NCBI GenBank assembly: GCA_035726825.1
Contig: JALNTX010000004.1
Coordinates: forward strand, 124,001 to 188,000
Reading direction: 5' to 3'
Origin: Pseudocitrobacter sp913778145
Lineage (GTDB): Bacteria > Pseudomonadota > Gammaproteobacteria > Enterobacterales > Enterobacteriaceae
Length of the DNA stretch: 64,000 bases
The stretch's first letter is position 1, and every line of letters starts with the position of its first letter. The translations under genes and the position numbers were made by a program. Shown here piece after piece: positions 51,676-61,305 of this stretch. The notes beneath the pieces were generated by a model. It saw only the letters and a program-made list of their open reading frames with translations. It did no database searches and was not told the origin of the DNA.

Positions 51676-52344
51676 TTAGTTGTGGTGGCGTACGGCGCGC
51701 AAGAATTCCTGACGGGTATTCTGGCTGGATTTAAACAGGCCGCCGAGCGACGTGGTGGTGGTGGCACTGGTGGCATCGCGAATGCCGCGCGCTTTCACGC
51801 AATAATGCACCGCATCAATGGAAACCGCCACGTTGTTGGTCCCGAGCAGGGTTTGCAGCGCGGTGAGAATTTGCTGCGTCAGACGCTCCTGCACCTGCGG
51901 GCGCTGAGCGAAAAACTGCACGATACGGTTGATTTTGGACAAGCCAATCACCGACTCTTTCGGGATGTATGCCACCGTCGCTTTACCATCGATGGTCACA
52001 AAATGGTGTTCACAAGTGCTGGTGAGGGTGATGTCGCGCACGGTCACCATCTCATCAACCTTCATCTTGTTTTCAATGACGGTGATTTTCGGGAAATTGG
52101 CGTAATCGAGGCCAGAGAAAATCTCATCCACATACATTTTGGCAATGCGATGCGGAGTTTCCATCAAACTGTCATCACTCAGATCGAGATTAAGCAACTG
52201 CATAATCTCGGTCATATGCCCTGAAATCAGACGCTTACGGGTTTCATTATCCATTTCGCGCACCGGCGGGCGCAGCGGCGTTTCCAGCCCACGGGCCACG
52301 AGGGCTTCATGAACCAGTGCAGCTTCTTTACTCAGTGATGACAT
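51676..52344 (-). CDS. folE: FolE, GTP cyclohydrolase I
   Basis: 222 residues from ATG 52344 (SLSKEAALVHEAL); the frame extends to 52422 but that segment is not family-like. Zinc ligands in STCEHHFVT and HYCVKARG are intact. It makes 7,8-dihydroneopterin triphosphate from GTP, the first step of folate and queuosine/pterin synthesis. Confidence 0.96.
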   Translation of the reverse strand: MSSLSKEAALVHEALVARGLETPLRPPVREMDNETRKRLISGHMTEIMQLLNLDLSDDSLMETPHRIAKMYVDEIFSGLDYANFPKITVIENKMKVDEMVTVRDITLTSTCEHHFVTIDGKATVAYIPKESVIGLSKINRIVQFFAQRPQVQERLTQQILTALQTLLGTNNVAVSIDAVHYCVKARGIRDATSATTTTSLGGLFKSSQNTRQEFLRAVRHHN

Positions 52345-52446
52345 CTTTTCTTTCTCCAGCAGGTGGGGCACTCCGCCCTTCATGGGGCAAAGTTTGCACT
52401 TATTGTGCGTGAGGCCGCGCACATAATCCAGTATTCGTAACGATAA

Positions 52447-53595
52447 TTATTGCAATTGCTGCTGCCTTGCATGCTCCGGCCGCCATACCAGCACGCCGCC
52501 GATAAACAGCGCCAGCGCCGCAACGCCAAGCGCAGGGTCGAGTCGATGCGTAAGCCAGGTCGACAACGCCGAGGTCATCGGGCCAACCAATTGACCGACT
52601 GCATAACCGGTAGTCAGCAATCCGGCCATATAACGCGAGTGACGCGGCGCCAGCTCGCGCCCATATAACAACGAAAGCTGCACGGCACAGAGGAAACCGC
52701 CGCCCACCAGCGCAGCGCCGAGCGCTAAGCCCGGTAAGCCAGGCACCAGCCAGGCGAACAGTACGCCAATCCCCTGTAACCACAGTACCACCGCCAGACG
52801 GTGGTGGCTCTGCCCCACGTGACGCATCGCAATACTCAGGGCGATACCGATAACCGATGCGAGGCCAAATATCGGCCAGACAAACTGGGCAAACAGGCTA
52901 CTGGGAAAGCGCTGCGCGGCCATTTGTGAGAGAAAGGTCGCGGGCAAGATATAGCCGAATCCCGCCAGGCTGTAGCTCCAGACCAGACGCTTGAGGTCGG
53001 CGGTGAGATGCAGCGGCTCGGGCTTTGTGCCAGACGGATGCAATGCCCCTGGACGCGGCAACCAGCGAACCACCAGTATAATCAGCACTAATCCCAGCAG
53101 GCCGTACAGCAGCCAGCCCTGCGACGCGGCAAGCGACTGAGAGTGGATCCACACCGCCAGCAGGCCGCTCAGGGCAATCCCCGCCCCCGGCCCGGCGAAC
53201 ACTGCGGCGCTCAACCCGGCATGGCCCAGTTGCGCCAGACGCTCGTTGGTCCAGGCGGCGGTTAGCACCAGCGCCCAGCCGCTCATGCATCCCAGAATCA
53301 GGCGCAGGACGCCGTGCAGCCAGGCATTATCGGCCCACGCGGAAAGCAGTGTGAACACTACCGCCCCGGCAATGCCCAGATACAGACGCGTCTCGACGTG
53401 ACGTTGTGCGCGCATGGCATCCCACGCGCCAATCAGATAGCCCAGATAGTTCATTGCCGCTACCAGCCCGGCGCTGGTCAGCGTGAGCTGGTTGTCGGCA
53501 ATCATTAATGGCACCTGGGGCGTAAAGGCAAACCGCCCTATCCCCATAATAACCACCAGCACCGTAAAGCCGCTGAATGCGATTCGTAAGGCCAT
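52447..53595 (-). CDS. MFS transporter, YbfB/YjiJ family
   Basis: 382 residues with 12 predicted helices. GIGRFAFTPQVPLMI at the N-terminus and GFGYILPATFLSQM in the middle are hallmarks of the YbfB/YjiJ group, whose substrates are unknown. It is not between folE and yeiG in E. coli, so it is an addition to the backbone. Divergent from yeiG with about 140 bases between. It ends about 100 bases before the folE start on the same strand. Confidence 0.8.
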   Translation of the reverse strand: MALRIAFSGFTVLVVIMGIGRFAFTPQVPLMIADNQLTLTSAGLVAAMNYLGYLIGAWDAMRAQRHVETRLYLGIAGAVVFTLLSAWADNAWLHGVLRLILGCMSGWALVLTAAWTNERLAQLGHAGLSAAVFAGPGAGIALSGLLAVWIHSQSLAASQGWLLYGLLGLVLIILVVRWLPRPGALHPSGTKPEPLHLTADLKRLVWSYSLAGFGYILPATFLSQMAAQRFPSSLFAQFVWPIFGLASVIGIALSIAMRHVGQSHHRLAVVLWLQGIGVLFAWLVPGLPGLALGAALVGGGFLCAVQLSLLYGRELAPRHSRYMAGLLTTGYAVGQLVGPMTSALSTWLTHRLDPALGVAALALFIGGVLVWRPEHARQQQLQ

Positions 53596-53733
53596 ACCGC
53601 CTCAATTGTTAACAATAAGTTATATGCATGATGCGGCATATCGACATAATGCGGAAGTGAAAGTTACTCAACGGCGGTGAATTATCTGTATGATGATCCC
53701 AGTTTTTCTGATTTTGAATATAAGGAGCCTTGC

Positions 53734-54570
53734 ATGGAATTGCTTGAAGAACATCGTTGTTTTGAAGGCTGGCAACAACGCTGGCGGCACGACTCCACTA
53801 CGTTGAACTGTGCCATGACGTTCAGCATCTTTTTACCGCCAACCCACGGAACAACGCCGCCGCCGGTACTTTACTGGCTGTCGGGATTGACCTGTACGGA
53901 TGAGAACTTCACCACCAAAGCCAACGCGCAGCGCGTCGCCTCTGAATTGGGGATTGTGCTGGTGATGCCCGATACCAGCCCGCGCGGCGCGGATGTCGCC
54001 AACGATGACGGCTATGATCTGGGCCAGGGCGCAGGTTTTTATCTGAACGCCACGCAGCAGCCGTGGGCTAAGCACTTTCGGATGTATGACTACATACGTG
54101 ATGAACTGCCTGCACTGATTCAGGATAAATTTAATGTCAGCGATCGCTGTGCGATCAGTGGACACTCAATGGGCGGACACGGCGCGCTGCTGATGGCGCT
54201 GAAGAATCCGGGCAAATTTGTTAGTGCATCGGCGTTTGCGCCCATTGTGAACCCCTGCAATGTGCCGTGGGGGAAGAAAGCGTTTACAGCGTATCTGGGC
54301 GAGGATCAATCCGCCTGGGCGCAGTGGGACAGTTGTGCGTTGTTACATGCCAGCGAGGCTGACGCGGCAACGCCAATGCTTATCGATCAGGGCGACAACG
54401 ATCAGTTCCTGGCCGATCAATTGCAGCCGGCGGTATTCGCGGAGATCGCCCGGCAAAAAGACTGGCCGCTCACCCTGCGCATTCAGCCGGGTTACGATCA
54501 CAGCTACTTCTTTATTGCGTCGTTTATTGAGGATCATCTGCGCTTCCATGCGCAGTATTTGTTGAAGTAA
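53734..54570 (+). CDS. yeiG: YeiG, S-formylglutathione hydrolase
   Basis: 278 residues from ATG 53734, which has AAGGAG upstream and matches the E. coli start; the frame is open 19 codons further. Esterase D family with catalytic S145 in ISGHSMGGHG, D223 in DQGDND and H256 in GYDHSY. It releases formate from S-formylglutathione in formaldehyde detoxification. Confidence 0.94.
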   Translation: MELLEEHRCFEGWQQRWRHDSTTLNCAMTFSIFLPPTHGTTPPPVLYWLSGLTCTDENFTTKANAQRVASELGIVLVMPDTSPRGADVANDDGYDLGQGAGFYLNATQQPWAKHFRMYDYIRDELPALIQDKFNVSDRCAISGHSMGGHGALLMALKNPGKFVSASAFAPIVNPCNVPWGKKAFTAYLGEDQSAWAQWDSCALLHASEADAATPMLIDQGDNDQFLADQLQPAVFAEIARQKDWPLTLRIQPGYDHSYFFIASFIEDHLRFHAQYLLK

Positions 54571-54579
54571 GCGTGGGTT

Positions 54580-55244
54580 GCCGGATGGCGCTTATCCGGC
54601 CTACGAGTGCGTGCGACCGGTGGATTTCCCCGAATGCACATCAACTCGTAGGTCGGATAAGGCGTAGCCGCATCCGACATTCCCGCACGATCGGAGCGGT
54701 CGGTTAGATTGCCGGATGGCGCTGGCGCTTATCCGGCCTACGGGTGCGTGCGGTCAGCGGATTTGCCCTGATTCACATCACGCGTAGGTCGGATGAGGCG
54801 TAGCCGCCATCCGACATTTCCGCACGATCGGAGCGGTCAGTGGATTTACCCGGATGCACATCAACTCGTAGGTCGGATAAGGCGTAGCCGCATCCGACAT
54901 TCCCGCACGATCGGAGCGGTCAGTGGCTTTACCCGGATGCACATCAACTCGTAGGTCGGATAAGGCGTAGCCGCATCCGACATTCCCGCACGATCGGAGC
55001 GGTCAGTGGCTTTACCCGGATGCACATCAACGCGTAGGTCGGATAAGGCATAGCCGCCATCCGACATTTCCGCACGATCGGAGCGACCGGTGGATTTACC
55101 CGGATGCACATCAACGCGTAGGTCGGATAAGGCATAGCCGCCATCCGACATTCCCGCACGATCGGAGCGGTCAGTGGCTTTATCCGGATGCACATCAACT
55201 CGTAGGTCGGATAAGGCGTAGCCGCATCCGACATTTCCGCGCGA
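54580..55244. repeat. Tandem REP array between yeiG and cirA
   Basis: Seven copies of the REP palindrome GTCGGATAAGGCGTAGCCGC-type begin near 54647, 54783, 54867, 54950, 55033, 55117 and 55201. The last six are spaced 83-84 bases apart as true tandem units. Each unit includes a constant spacer (CGCACGATCGGAGCGGTCAG, then CCGGATGCACATCAAC). Two oppositely oriented REP copies (about 54580 and 54710) start the array. It separates convergent genes; open frames inside it are repeat artefacts. Confidence 0.93.
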
Positions 55245-57215
55245 TCAGAAGCGGTAATCCACCGCCATAAAGTAGCGACGACCATCTTCGTTATAGCTAT
55301 AGTCATCACGACTCAGGTCTTTATCCCCCAGGTTCAGCACACCCGCACGCAGCTTAACGTTTTGCGTCGCCTGCCATGCACCGCCCAGGTCCCACGTCGT
55401 GTAGCCGCCCGGCGTTTTCGACGTTGCGCTGACCGCACGCTGTTCGCCGTTATAACGCGCCGCCAGATAAAACGACCAGTCCTGTACCGGCGTCCAGTCT
55501 ACACGACCGTTGGCGGTATGGAACGGCAGCTCCTGCAATGGTTTATTCCCGCCATTACTGAGATCGCGACCATCGTTATAGGTGTAGTTCAGCGTCACTT
55601 TCCACTGCTCGCCAAACGGCACTTTCAGCTCGGTTTCCACACCCTGAATACGCGCTTTATTCACGTTGTAATAGGCGAAAATTGGCTTGCCGCTGGAATC
55701 AAAGCCGACGAAGTTGGAATAGCCAGGCGCTGCGCTGACATCAGAAGTACGCGCAATGTTGATCATATCTTCCACATCGTTGCGGAAGGTAGTCACGCTA
55801 CCCTGCACGCCTTCCAGCCAGCCCTCTTCACCCTGATAGTAGAGGCCGATTTCCCAGCTTTCGCTAGTTTCGGGTTTCAGATCAGGGCTGCCCACGATAC
55901 GGCAACCCCCACGGCAGGAGTTGGTGGTCCAGTCCGGGCTTAATTGCAGCAGGGATGGCGCTTTAAAGGCCGTAGCCCAGCCGCCTTTCACCGTGATGGT
56001 ATCCGTCGCGCTATAGACCAGGTACGCTCGCGGGCTCCAGTGATCGCCATAGGTTTCGTGATCGTCCATACGAATCCCGGTGGTCAGCGCCAGCGGTTCA
56101 AAAATACGCCATTCATCTTCAATAAACAGCGCGTACTGGCTGGCTGACGTTTCGCTGCTGGTTCCGCCGGTCAGGTTAACCGGATCTTTCAGTTTGTCGT
56201 GTCGCCATTCGCCGCCGAACGTGATCAACTGATTGATAGCCCCCACAGGCAGCACATATTTACCGTCAATGGTGTTGCTTTCGGAGGTGATCGGGCTGCT
56301 GTTGCCGGGGTTCTTGTTATCGACTTTTTCGCCGTAGAACTTCAGCTCGCTGTTGCCGACATCCCAGCGGCCATTGTGGCTCAGGGAATAGTTTTGACGC
56401 TCAAGACGGTTCTTATCCAGCGAATCTGAATTTCTGTCCTGACGGTCAAAACCGTAACCGGCGGTGATGTCCTGATTATCCGTGGGCGTCCAGGCAAATT
56501 CGACGTTGGCATCGCGGCTGGTGAAGCCTTCGATGCGCGGCGTTTCGCCAGTGGCGCTGGTGGTGGACGATTCCTGCTTATCTTTCTCACGTTTGGAGAG
56601 GCTACCAAAGGCTTTCACCCCCAATACGCCATCTACCAATGGGCCGCTGGTAAAGAACTGGCCGTTGTAAGTATCGCCGCGATCGCGGTTTTCCTGAATG
56701 GTGGTATCAGCTGTGATGCTTCCGGTCCATTTCTGACCAATCTTTTTGGTGATGATGTTGACCACGCCGCCCAGCGCATCGGAACCATAAAGTGAGGACA
56801 TCGGCCCGCGCACCACTTCGATACGTTCGATGGAATCTGCCGGGATCCAGTTCAGGTCAAAATCGTTATGACGGAAAACGGCATTACGCGAATTCACGCG
56901 TTTACCATCGATAAGAATCAGGGTGTAGCTGCTGTCGAGACCACGAATACTCACGCCCTGGCGGTTATCACCTTCGTTGGTGAGCTGTACGCCCGGCACT
57001 TCTTTGAGGATATCTTTCAGGTTTTGCACCGGCTTGCGCTGCAGGTCTTCCTGAGTGATCACGCTGATACTGGCAGGGGCATCTTTGACGCTCTGCTCGG
57101 TTGCGGCGGCGGTGACGACCATTTGTTCGCCTTCAGTGGCGGCGGCAACCGGCAGCGCCAGTGATAAAGCGGACACGCATAGCCCGCCCCGGACGAAGGG
57201 GTTTAACCTGAACAT
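55245..57215 (-). CDS. cirA: CirA, TonB-dependent catecholate/colicin I receptor
   Basis: 656 residues. A signal peptide ends near VAAA, followed by a TonB box (EQMVVTAA), plug domain (IRGLDSSYTLILIDGKRVNSR, IERIEVVRGPMSSLYGSDALGG) and a 22-strand barrel ending in the outer-membrane signature YFMAVDYRF. It imports breakdown products of enterobactin and catechol compounds in E. coli. A Fur box stands 184 bases upstream. Length is close to the 663 residues of E. coli CirA. Confidence 0.95.
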   Translation of the reverse strand: MFRLNPFVRGGLCVSALSLALPVAAATEGEQMVVTAAATEQSVKDAPASISVITQEDLQRKPVQNLKDILKEVPGVQLTNEGDNRQGVSIRGLDSSYTLILIDGKRVNSRNAVFRHNDFDLNWIPADSIERIEVVRGPMSSLYGSDALGGVVNIITKKIGQKWTGSITADTTIQENRDRGDTYNGQFFTSGPLVDGVLGVKAFGSLSKREKDKQESSTTSATGETPRIEGFTSRDANVEFAWTPTDNQDITAGYGFDRQDRNSDSLDKNRLERQNYSLSHNGRWDVGNSELKFYGEKVDNKNPGNSSPITSESNTIDGKYVLPVGAINQLITFGGEWRHDKLKDPVNLTGGTSSETSASQYALFIEDEWRIFEPLALTTGIRMDDHETYGDHWSPRAYLVYSATDTITVKGGWATAFKAPSLLQLSPDWTTNSCRGGCRIVGSPDLKPETSESWEIGLYYQGEEGWLEGVQGSVTTFRNDVEDMINIARTSDVSAAPGYSNFVGFDSSGKPIFAYYNVNKARIQGVETELKVPFGEQWKVTLNYTYNDGRDLSNGGNKPLQELPFHTANGRVDWTPVQDWSFYLAARYNGEQRAVSATSKTPGGYTTWDLGGAWQATQNVKLRAGVLNLGDKDLSRDDYSYNEDGRRYFMAVDYRF

Positions 57216-57398
57216 TCCAAATCTCCATGAGGTGAATACGTAATTATTTCAAAAGGGTATTGCTCACACTGACTGCTTCACGCTGCTGACCTTCAGCGCT
57301 TATTTTTTTATGCAGATGTGGCTGTCGCCTCTTGTCGGTCACGATTTACCGTAAGAGAGGGAGTGGCTTCATCCAGTATTAACGCGGGTGATGATAAA

Positions 57399-57417
57399 GA
57401 TAATGATAACAATTATC
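57399..57417 (-). promoter_or_regulatory. Fur box of cirA
   Basis: GATAATGATAACAATTATC agrees with the 19-base Fur consensus at 17 positions and is extended by a further GATAAA on its left. The region 57216-57553 otherwise holds only the cirA leader and the lysP terminator. Confidence 0.88.
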
Positions 57418-57503
57418 AATTAAGTTATTTAAAGTTATGTCAATATGTAATCGTTTAATTCTATCAATACGGGAATTATCTTAGACAGGATGTAATTTTG
57501 AGT

Positions 57504-57535
57504 AAAAAAAAGCCCTCTTTGCGTGAAGAGGGCTT
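57504..57535 (-). terminator. Terminator of lysP
   Basis: GCCCTCTT (57512-57519) and AAGAGGGC (57526-57533) form an 8-bp stem. On the minus strand it is followed by an eight-base T-run (57503-57511 region), 20 bases after the lysP stop. Confidence 0.9.
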
Positions 57536-57553
57536 CTTAGACAGGGGCGCTAA

Positions 57554-59023
57554 TTATTTCTTAAAGCGCTCCGGGAAATGCATTTCACTGTAGCGAACGA
57601 AGCGTGTGCCACGGCTCAGCTTATAACCAAACCAGATAATCAGGAACAGCGGAATACCAATGTAGGTTGCGGCAACGGCCCCCCAGTCAATGGTATCGGC
57701 AAGGAACGCTTCATAGTTCTGACCCAGGGTGATGATCAGGCACAGGACGAACGCGAAGATTGGCCCCAGCGGGAAAAACCCGGAACGGTACGGCAGATCG
57801 TTAATATCGTGGCCCTGCATCACATAACCGCGACGGAAGCGATAGTGACTGATGGCAATCCCCAGCCAGGCGATGAAGCCCGTCATCCCGGAGGTGTTGA
57901 GCAGCCACAGGTAAACGGTCTGGTTACCGAACATAGAAGTCAGGAAGCACAGGCCCGCGATTACCGTGGTCGCGTACAGCGCATTACGCGGTACACCGCC
58001 TTTCGACAGTTTAGAGAAGATGCGCGGCGCTTTACCGTCGCACGCCAGGGTGTAAAGCATACGCGTGGAGGCGTACATCCCGGAGTTACCCGCCGACAGT
58101 ACCGCCGTCAGGATAACGGCGTTCATCACCGCTGCCGCTGAGAGCAGACCCGCATGCTGGAATACCAGAGTGAAAGGGCTGACGCTGATGTCTTTCACAT
58201 CGTTACGCAGCAGGCTCGGATCGGTGTACGGAATGATCAGGCTGATAATCAGGATAGCGAACACATAGAACAGCAGGATTCGCCAGAACACCTGACGCAC
58301 GGCACGCGGAATGTTTTTCTCCGGGTTTTCAGATTCCCCCGCCGCGATACCAATCAGCTCGGTGCCCTGGAAAGAGAAGCCGACAATCATCGCCACGCCA
58401 ATCATCGCCGACAAGCCACCGGCAAACGGCGCATCGCCGGTTGTCCAGTTGCTCCAGCCCACCGGCTGTGCGCCTTTGAAGATACCGATAATCATCATTA
58501 CGCCAACCACGATGAAGATAATGACGGTGGCGACTTTAATCAGAGAGAACCAGTATTCCGCTTCGCCAAAGCCTTTCACGGAGATGTAGTTGAGCAGGAA
58601 AATAACGCACAGGAACACGGCGCTCCAGATCCAGCCCGGCGTATCCGGGAACCACCAGCTCATCACCAGCTGTGCGGCCACCAGGTCAACGGCGATAGTC
58701 ACCGCCCAGTTGTACCAGTAGTTCCAGCCCAGCGCGAAGCCGAAGCCCTCTTCGACATAGTTCTGCCCGTAGGTAGCGAACGAACCGGAAACCGGCATAT
58801 ATGCCGCCAGTTCGCCCAGACTGGTCATCAGGAAGTACACCATCAGGCCAATCAAAATATATGAGAATAATGCCCCGCCGGGGCCTGCTGCGGAAATGGT
58901 TGCGCCTGATGCGACAAAAAGACCTGTACCGATTGAACCGCCAATGGCGATCATCGTCAGGTGACGCGCCTTAAGTTCGCGACGGAGCGCGGGCGCTTGT
59001 GTGGTTTTAGTTTCGGAAACCAT
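57554..59023 (-). CDS. lysP: LysP, lysine-specific permease
   Basis: 489 residues from ATG 59023, the E. coli start (MVSETKTT); an ATG at 59044 would add seven residues. Twelve helices of the APC family, with IAIGGSIGTGLFVASG in helix 1 and GFSFQGTELIGIAAGESENP in helix 6. It imports lysine and in E. coli also restrains CadC. Conserved throughout. Confidence 0.96.
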   Translation of the reverse strand: MVSETKTTQAPALRRELKARHLTMIAIGGSIGTGLFVASGATISAAGPGGALFSYILIGLMVYFLMTSLGELAAYMPVSGSFATYGQNYVEEGFGFALGWNYWYNWAVTIAVDLVAAQLVMSWWFPDTPGWIWSAVFLCVIFLLNYISVKGFGEAEYWFSLIKVATVIIFIVVGVMMIIGIFKGAQPVGWSNWTTGDAPFAGGLSAMIGVAMIVGFSFQGTELIGIAAGESENPEKNIPRAVRQVFWRILLFYVFAILIISLIIPYTDPSLLRNDVKDISVSPFTLVFQHAGLLSAAAVMNAVILTAVLSAGNSGMYASTRMLYTLACDGKAPRIFSKLSKGGVPRNALYATTVIAGLCFLTSMFGNQTVYLWLLNTSGMTGFIAWLGIAISHYRFRRGYVMQGHDINDLPYRSGFFPLGPIFAFVLCLIITLGQNYEAFLADTIDWGAVAATYIGIPLFLIIWFGYKLSRGTRFVRYSEMHFPERFKK

Positions 59024-59156
59024 TTGAAAATACTGTCCATCCAAAAATTGAGGCGCGATTGTAGCAGACGAAAAGGCTGTCTTCTGGCAGAAATGCGCAG
59101 TTATAAGAGACCTTCATGATTAGCAGCCAATTATAAGTAAAGCAGTACATGCGGTT

Positions 59157-59177
59157 ACTGGCGAGTTTCTCGCCAGT
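59157..59177 (-). terminator. Hairpin after yeiE
   Basis: ACTGGCGAG (59157-59165) and CTCGCCAGT (59169-59177) form a perfect 9-bp stem with a 3-base loop, 10 bases after the yeiE stop. No T-run follows, so termination is inferred from place and stability. Confidence 0.5.
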
Positions 59178-59187
59178 TGGCGACAGT

Positions 59188-60057
59188 CTATGTGATGGTG
59201 CAGTACGAGAGAAAACGCAGTAACGCATTTGAAAGATGTTTCTGCCGATGATGAATGCGCCACAGCGTGCGATTCAGCCCCGGCAACGGCACCGTCACTT
59301 CCACCAGTTTCCCGCTTTCCAGCTGTTCGGCAATCACGCGGCGTGACAGACAGCTGATGCCAAGCCCGTGGCGTACCGCATGTTTGATGGCTTCGGAGTT
59401 GCCAAGCTCCATTCCCAGACGGAACTGTGGCAAATGCGACAGCAGAAGATAATCAACAATTTCGCGGGTACCGGAGCCTTTCTCACGCAAAATCCACGGC
59501 TGTGCCGACAGGCGCGCGAGAGTCACCTCCCCTTCCAGCAACGGCGAATCCGGCGCGGCAAACACCACCAGCTCATCTTCCAGCCACGGTTCAGCCACAA
59601 TATCCGCCGAATGACACGGCCCCTCGATAAAACCGATATCGACGCGAAAATCCGCCACGGCATTAATGGCATCCTGACTGTTGCCCACGCTAAGCTCAAT
59701 CGGCAAATCAGGGAAATCCCGGCGATAGCGGCCAATCATTTCTGGCAAAAGATAGTTACCGATAGTGCTACTGGCGTAGACGCGGATTGCACCGTTATCT
59801 TCGCGGAACAGTTGCTCAATTTCGGTTGCCTGTTCAAGCAATGCCAGTGCGCGCGGGTAAAGCAGACGCCCGTGCTCGTTCACCACCAGCCGCTTGCCGA
59901 CACGATCGAAAAGCTGCACGCCCAGTTGCCCTTCCAGATCGGTCAACGCCGCGCTGACCGCAGATTGCGACAATGCCAGCATCTGCGAGGCCTGAGTGGT
60001 GGACCCGCTTTTAAGTACTTCCGCAAACACTTCAAGCTGTCGCAGCGTGATATGCAT
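59188..60057 (-). CDS. yeiE: YeiE, LysR-type regulator
   Basis: 289 residues. LysR HTH (LRQLEVFAEVLKSGSTTQASQM, LSQSAVSAALTDLEGQLG) and effector domain (IRVYASSTIGNYLLPEMI), of the CysB/CbbR-like group. Divergent from yeiH with 118 bases between, which suggests control of that gene. In related bacteria YeiE has been linked to sulfite or iron responses; the ligand cannot be read from the sequence. Confidence 0.93.
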   Translation of the reverse strand: MHITLRQLEVFAEVLKSGSTTQASQMLALSQSAVSAALTDLEGQLGVQLFDRVGKRLVVNEHGRLLYPRALALLEQATEIEQLFREDNGAIRVYASSTIGNYLLPEMIGRYRRDFPDLPIELSVGNSQDAINAVADFRVDIGFIEGPCHSADIVAEPWLEDELVVFAAPDSPLLEGEVTLARLSAQPWILREKGSGTREIVDYLLLSHLPQFRLGMELGNSEAIKHAVRHGLGISCLSRRVIAEQLESGKLVEVTVPLPGLNRTLWRIHHRQKHLSNALLRFLSYCTIT

Positions 60058-60175
60058 ATCGTTCCTGCCCGTTCATTCGGCGCTTACCAGTTATTACGAT
60101 TAATTATAAATATATAATCAATTTTATCTTTAAACCAGCACGGCGTAATCTTTTGCCCAGACAAAGGAGAAGGTT

Positions 60176-61225
60176 ATGGCAGAAATCACATTACGCGAAC
60201 CTCATCGTACTGTAAGACATTATATCCCCGGCCTGGCGTTAAGCGCGGTGATCACCGGGGCGGCACTGTGGGCCGGGAGTATTCCCGCTATTTCAGGCGC
60301 AGGATTTAGTGCATTGACGCTGGCTATCCTGCTGGGGATGGTCATCGGTAACACGGTTTACCCTAAAATCTGGCAATCCTGCGACGGTGGCGTACTGTTC
60401 GCCAAACAGCATTTGCTGCGGCTTGGCATCATTCTTTATGGTTTTCGCCTGACGTTTTCGCAAATTGCTGAAGTGGGCGTCAGCGGCATCGCCACCGACG
60501 TCTTAACATTGACCAGCACCTTTTTACTGGCCTGCTGGCTGGGGCAAAAAGTGTTTGGGCTGGATAAACAAACCAGCTGGCTGATTGGTGCGGGTAGCAG
60601 TATCTGCGGCGCGGCGGCCGTGCTGGCGACGGAACCGGTAGTAAAAGCAGAAGCAAGTAAAGTGACCGTGGCAGTCGCGACCGTGGTTATCTTCGGTACG
60701 CTGGCTATCTTCCTTTATCCGGCGATGTACCCGCTGCTGGCGCACTGGTTCAGCCCGGAAACCTACGGCATCTATATTGGTTCGACGATGCACGAAGTGG
60801 CGCAGGTGGTTGCTGCAGGGCATGCGATTAACCCGGAAGCAGAAAATGCGGCGGTCATTGCCAAAATGCTGCGCGTGATGATGCTGGCCCCGTTCCTGCT
60901 TATCCTGGCAGCGCGCGTGAAACAGCTTGCTCCGGCGGGCAGCGGTCAGAAAAGTAAAATTACTATCCCCTGGTTTGCGGTGCTGTTCATTGTGGTCGCG
61001 ATTTTCAACTCCTTCCACCTGTTGCCGAAAACCGTAGTGGATGTGCTGGTGACGCTGGATACGGTTCTGCTGGCAATGGCGATGGCTGCGTTGGGCTTAA
61101 CCACCCACGTAAGCGCGCTGAAAAAAGCGGGGGCTAAACCGCTGCTGATGGCGCTTGTCCTGTTCGTCTGGTTAATTGTCGGTGGTGGCGCTATCAACCT
61201 TGCAGTCCACGCGCTGATGGCATAA
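60176..61225 (+). CDS. yeiH: YeiH (UPF0324) membrane protein
   Basis: 349 residues and about ten helices. Family blocks seen: KQHLLRLGIILYGFRLTFSQI, WLIGAGSSICGAAAVLATEPVV, GSTMHEVAQVVAAGHAI. The family is often described as putative sulfate or sulfite-related exporters; evidence is thin. AAGGAGAAGG ribosome site. Regulated probably by YeiE. Confidence 0.92.
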   Translation: MAEITLREPHRTVRHYIPGLALSAVITGAALWAGSIPAISGAGFSALTLAILLGMVIGNTVYPKIWQSCDGGVLFAKQHLLRLGIILYGFRLTFSQIAEVGVSGIATDVLTLTSTFLLACWLGQKVFGLDKQTSWLIGAGSSICGAAAVLATEPVVKAEASKVTVAVATVVIFGTLAIFLYPAMYPLLAHWFSPETYGIYIGSTMHEVAQVVAAGHAINPEAENAAVIAKMLRVMMLAPFLLILAARVKQLAPAGSGQKSKITIPWFAVLFIVVAIFNSFHLLPKTVVDVLVTLDTVLLAMAMAALGLTTHVSALKKAGAKPLLMALVLFVWLIVGGGAINLAVHALMA

Positions 61226-61305
61226 TCCCTCACGACTTCTCCCTGTTAACCCGCTATGATTACGGTTTGCTTTCCCCTCCTCTGGCGGGTTTAACAGGAG
61301 TCGTT

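Noticed and set aside
52345..52422. 26-residue extension of FolE
   Set aside because: Not conserved in the family; ATG at 52344 gives the exact 222-residue enzyme.
54861..55309. Repetitive open frames over the array before cirA
   Set aside because: The translations are repeats of the REP units and overlap the cirA end on the same strand in another frame.
57216..57553. Search for an extra gene between cirA and lysP
   Set aside because: Only the cirA leader with its Fur box and the lysP terminator are present; no frame with a ribosome site.
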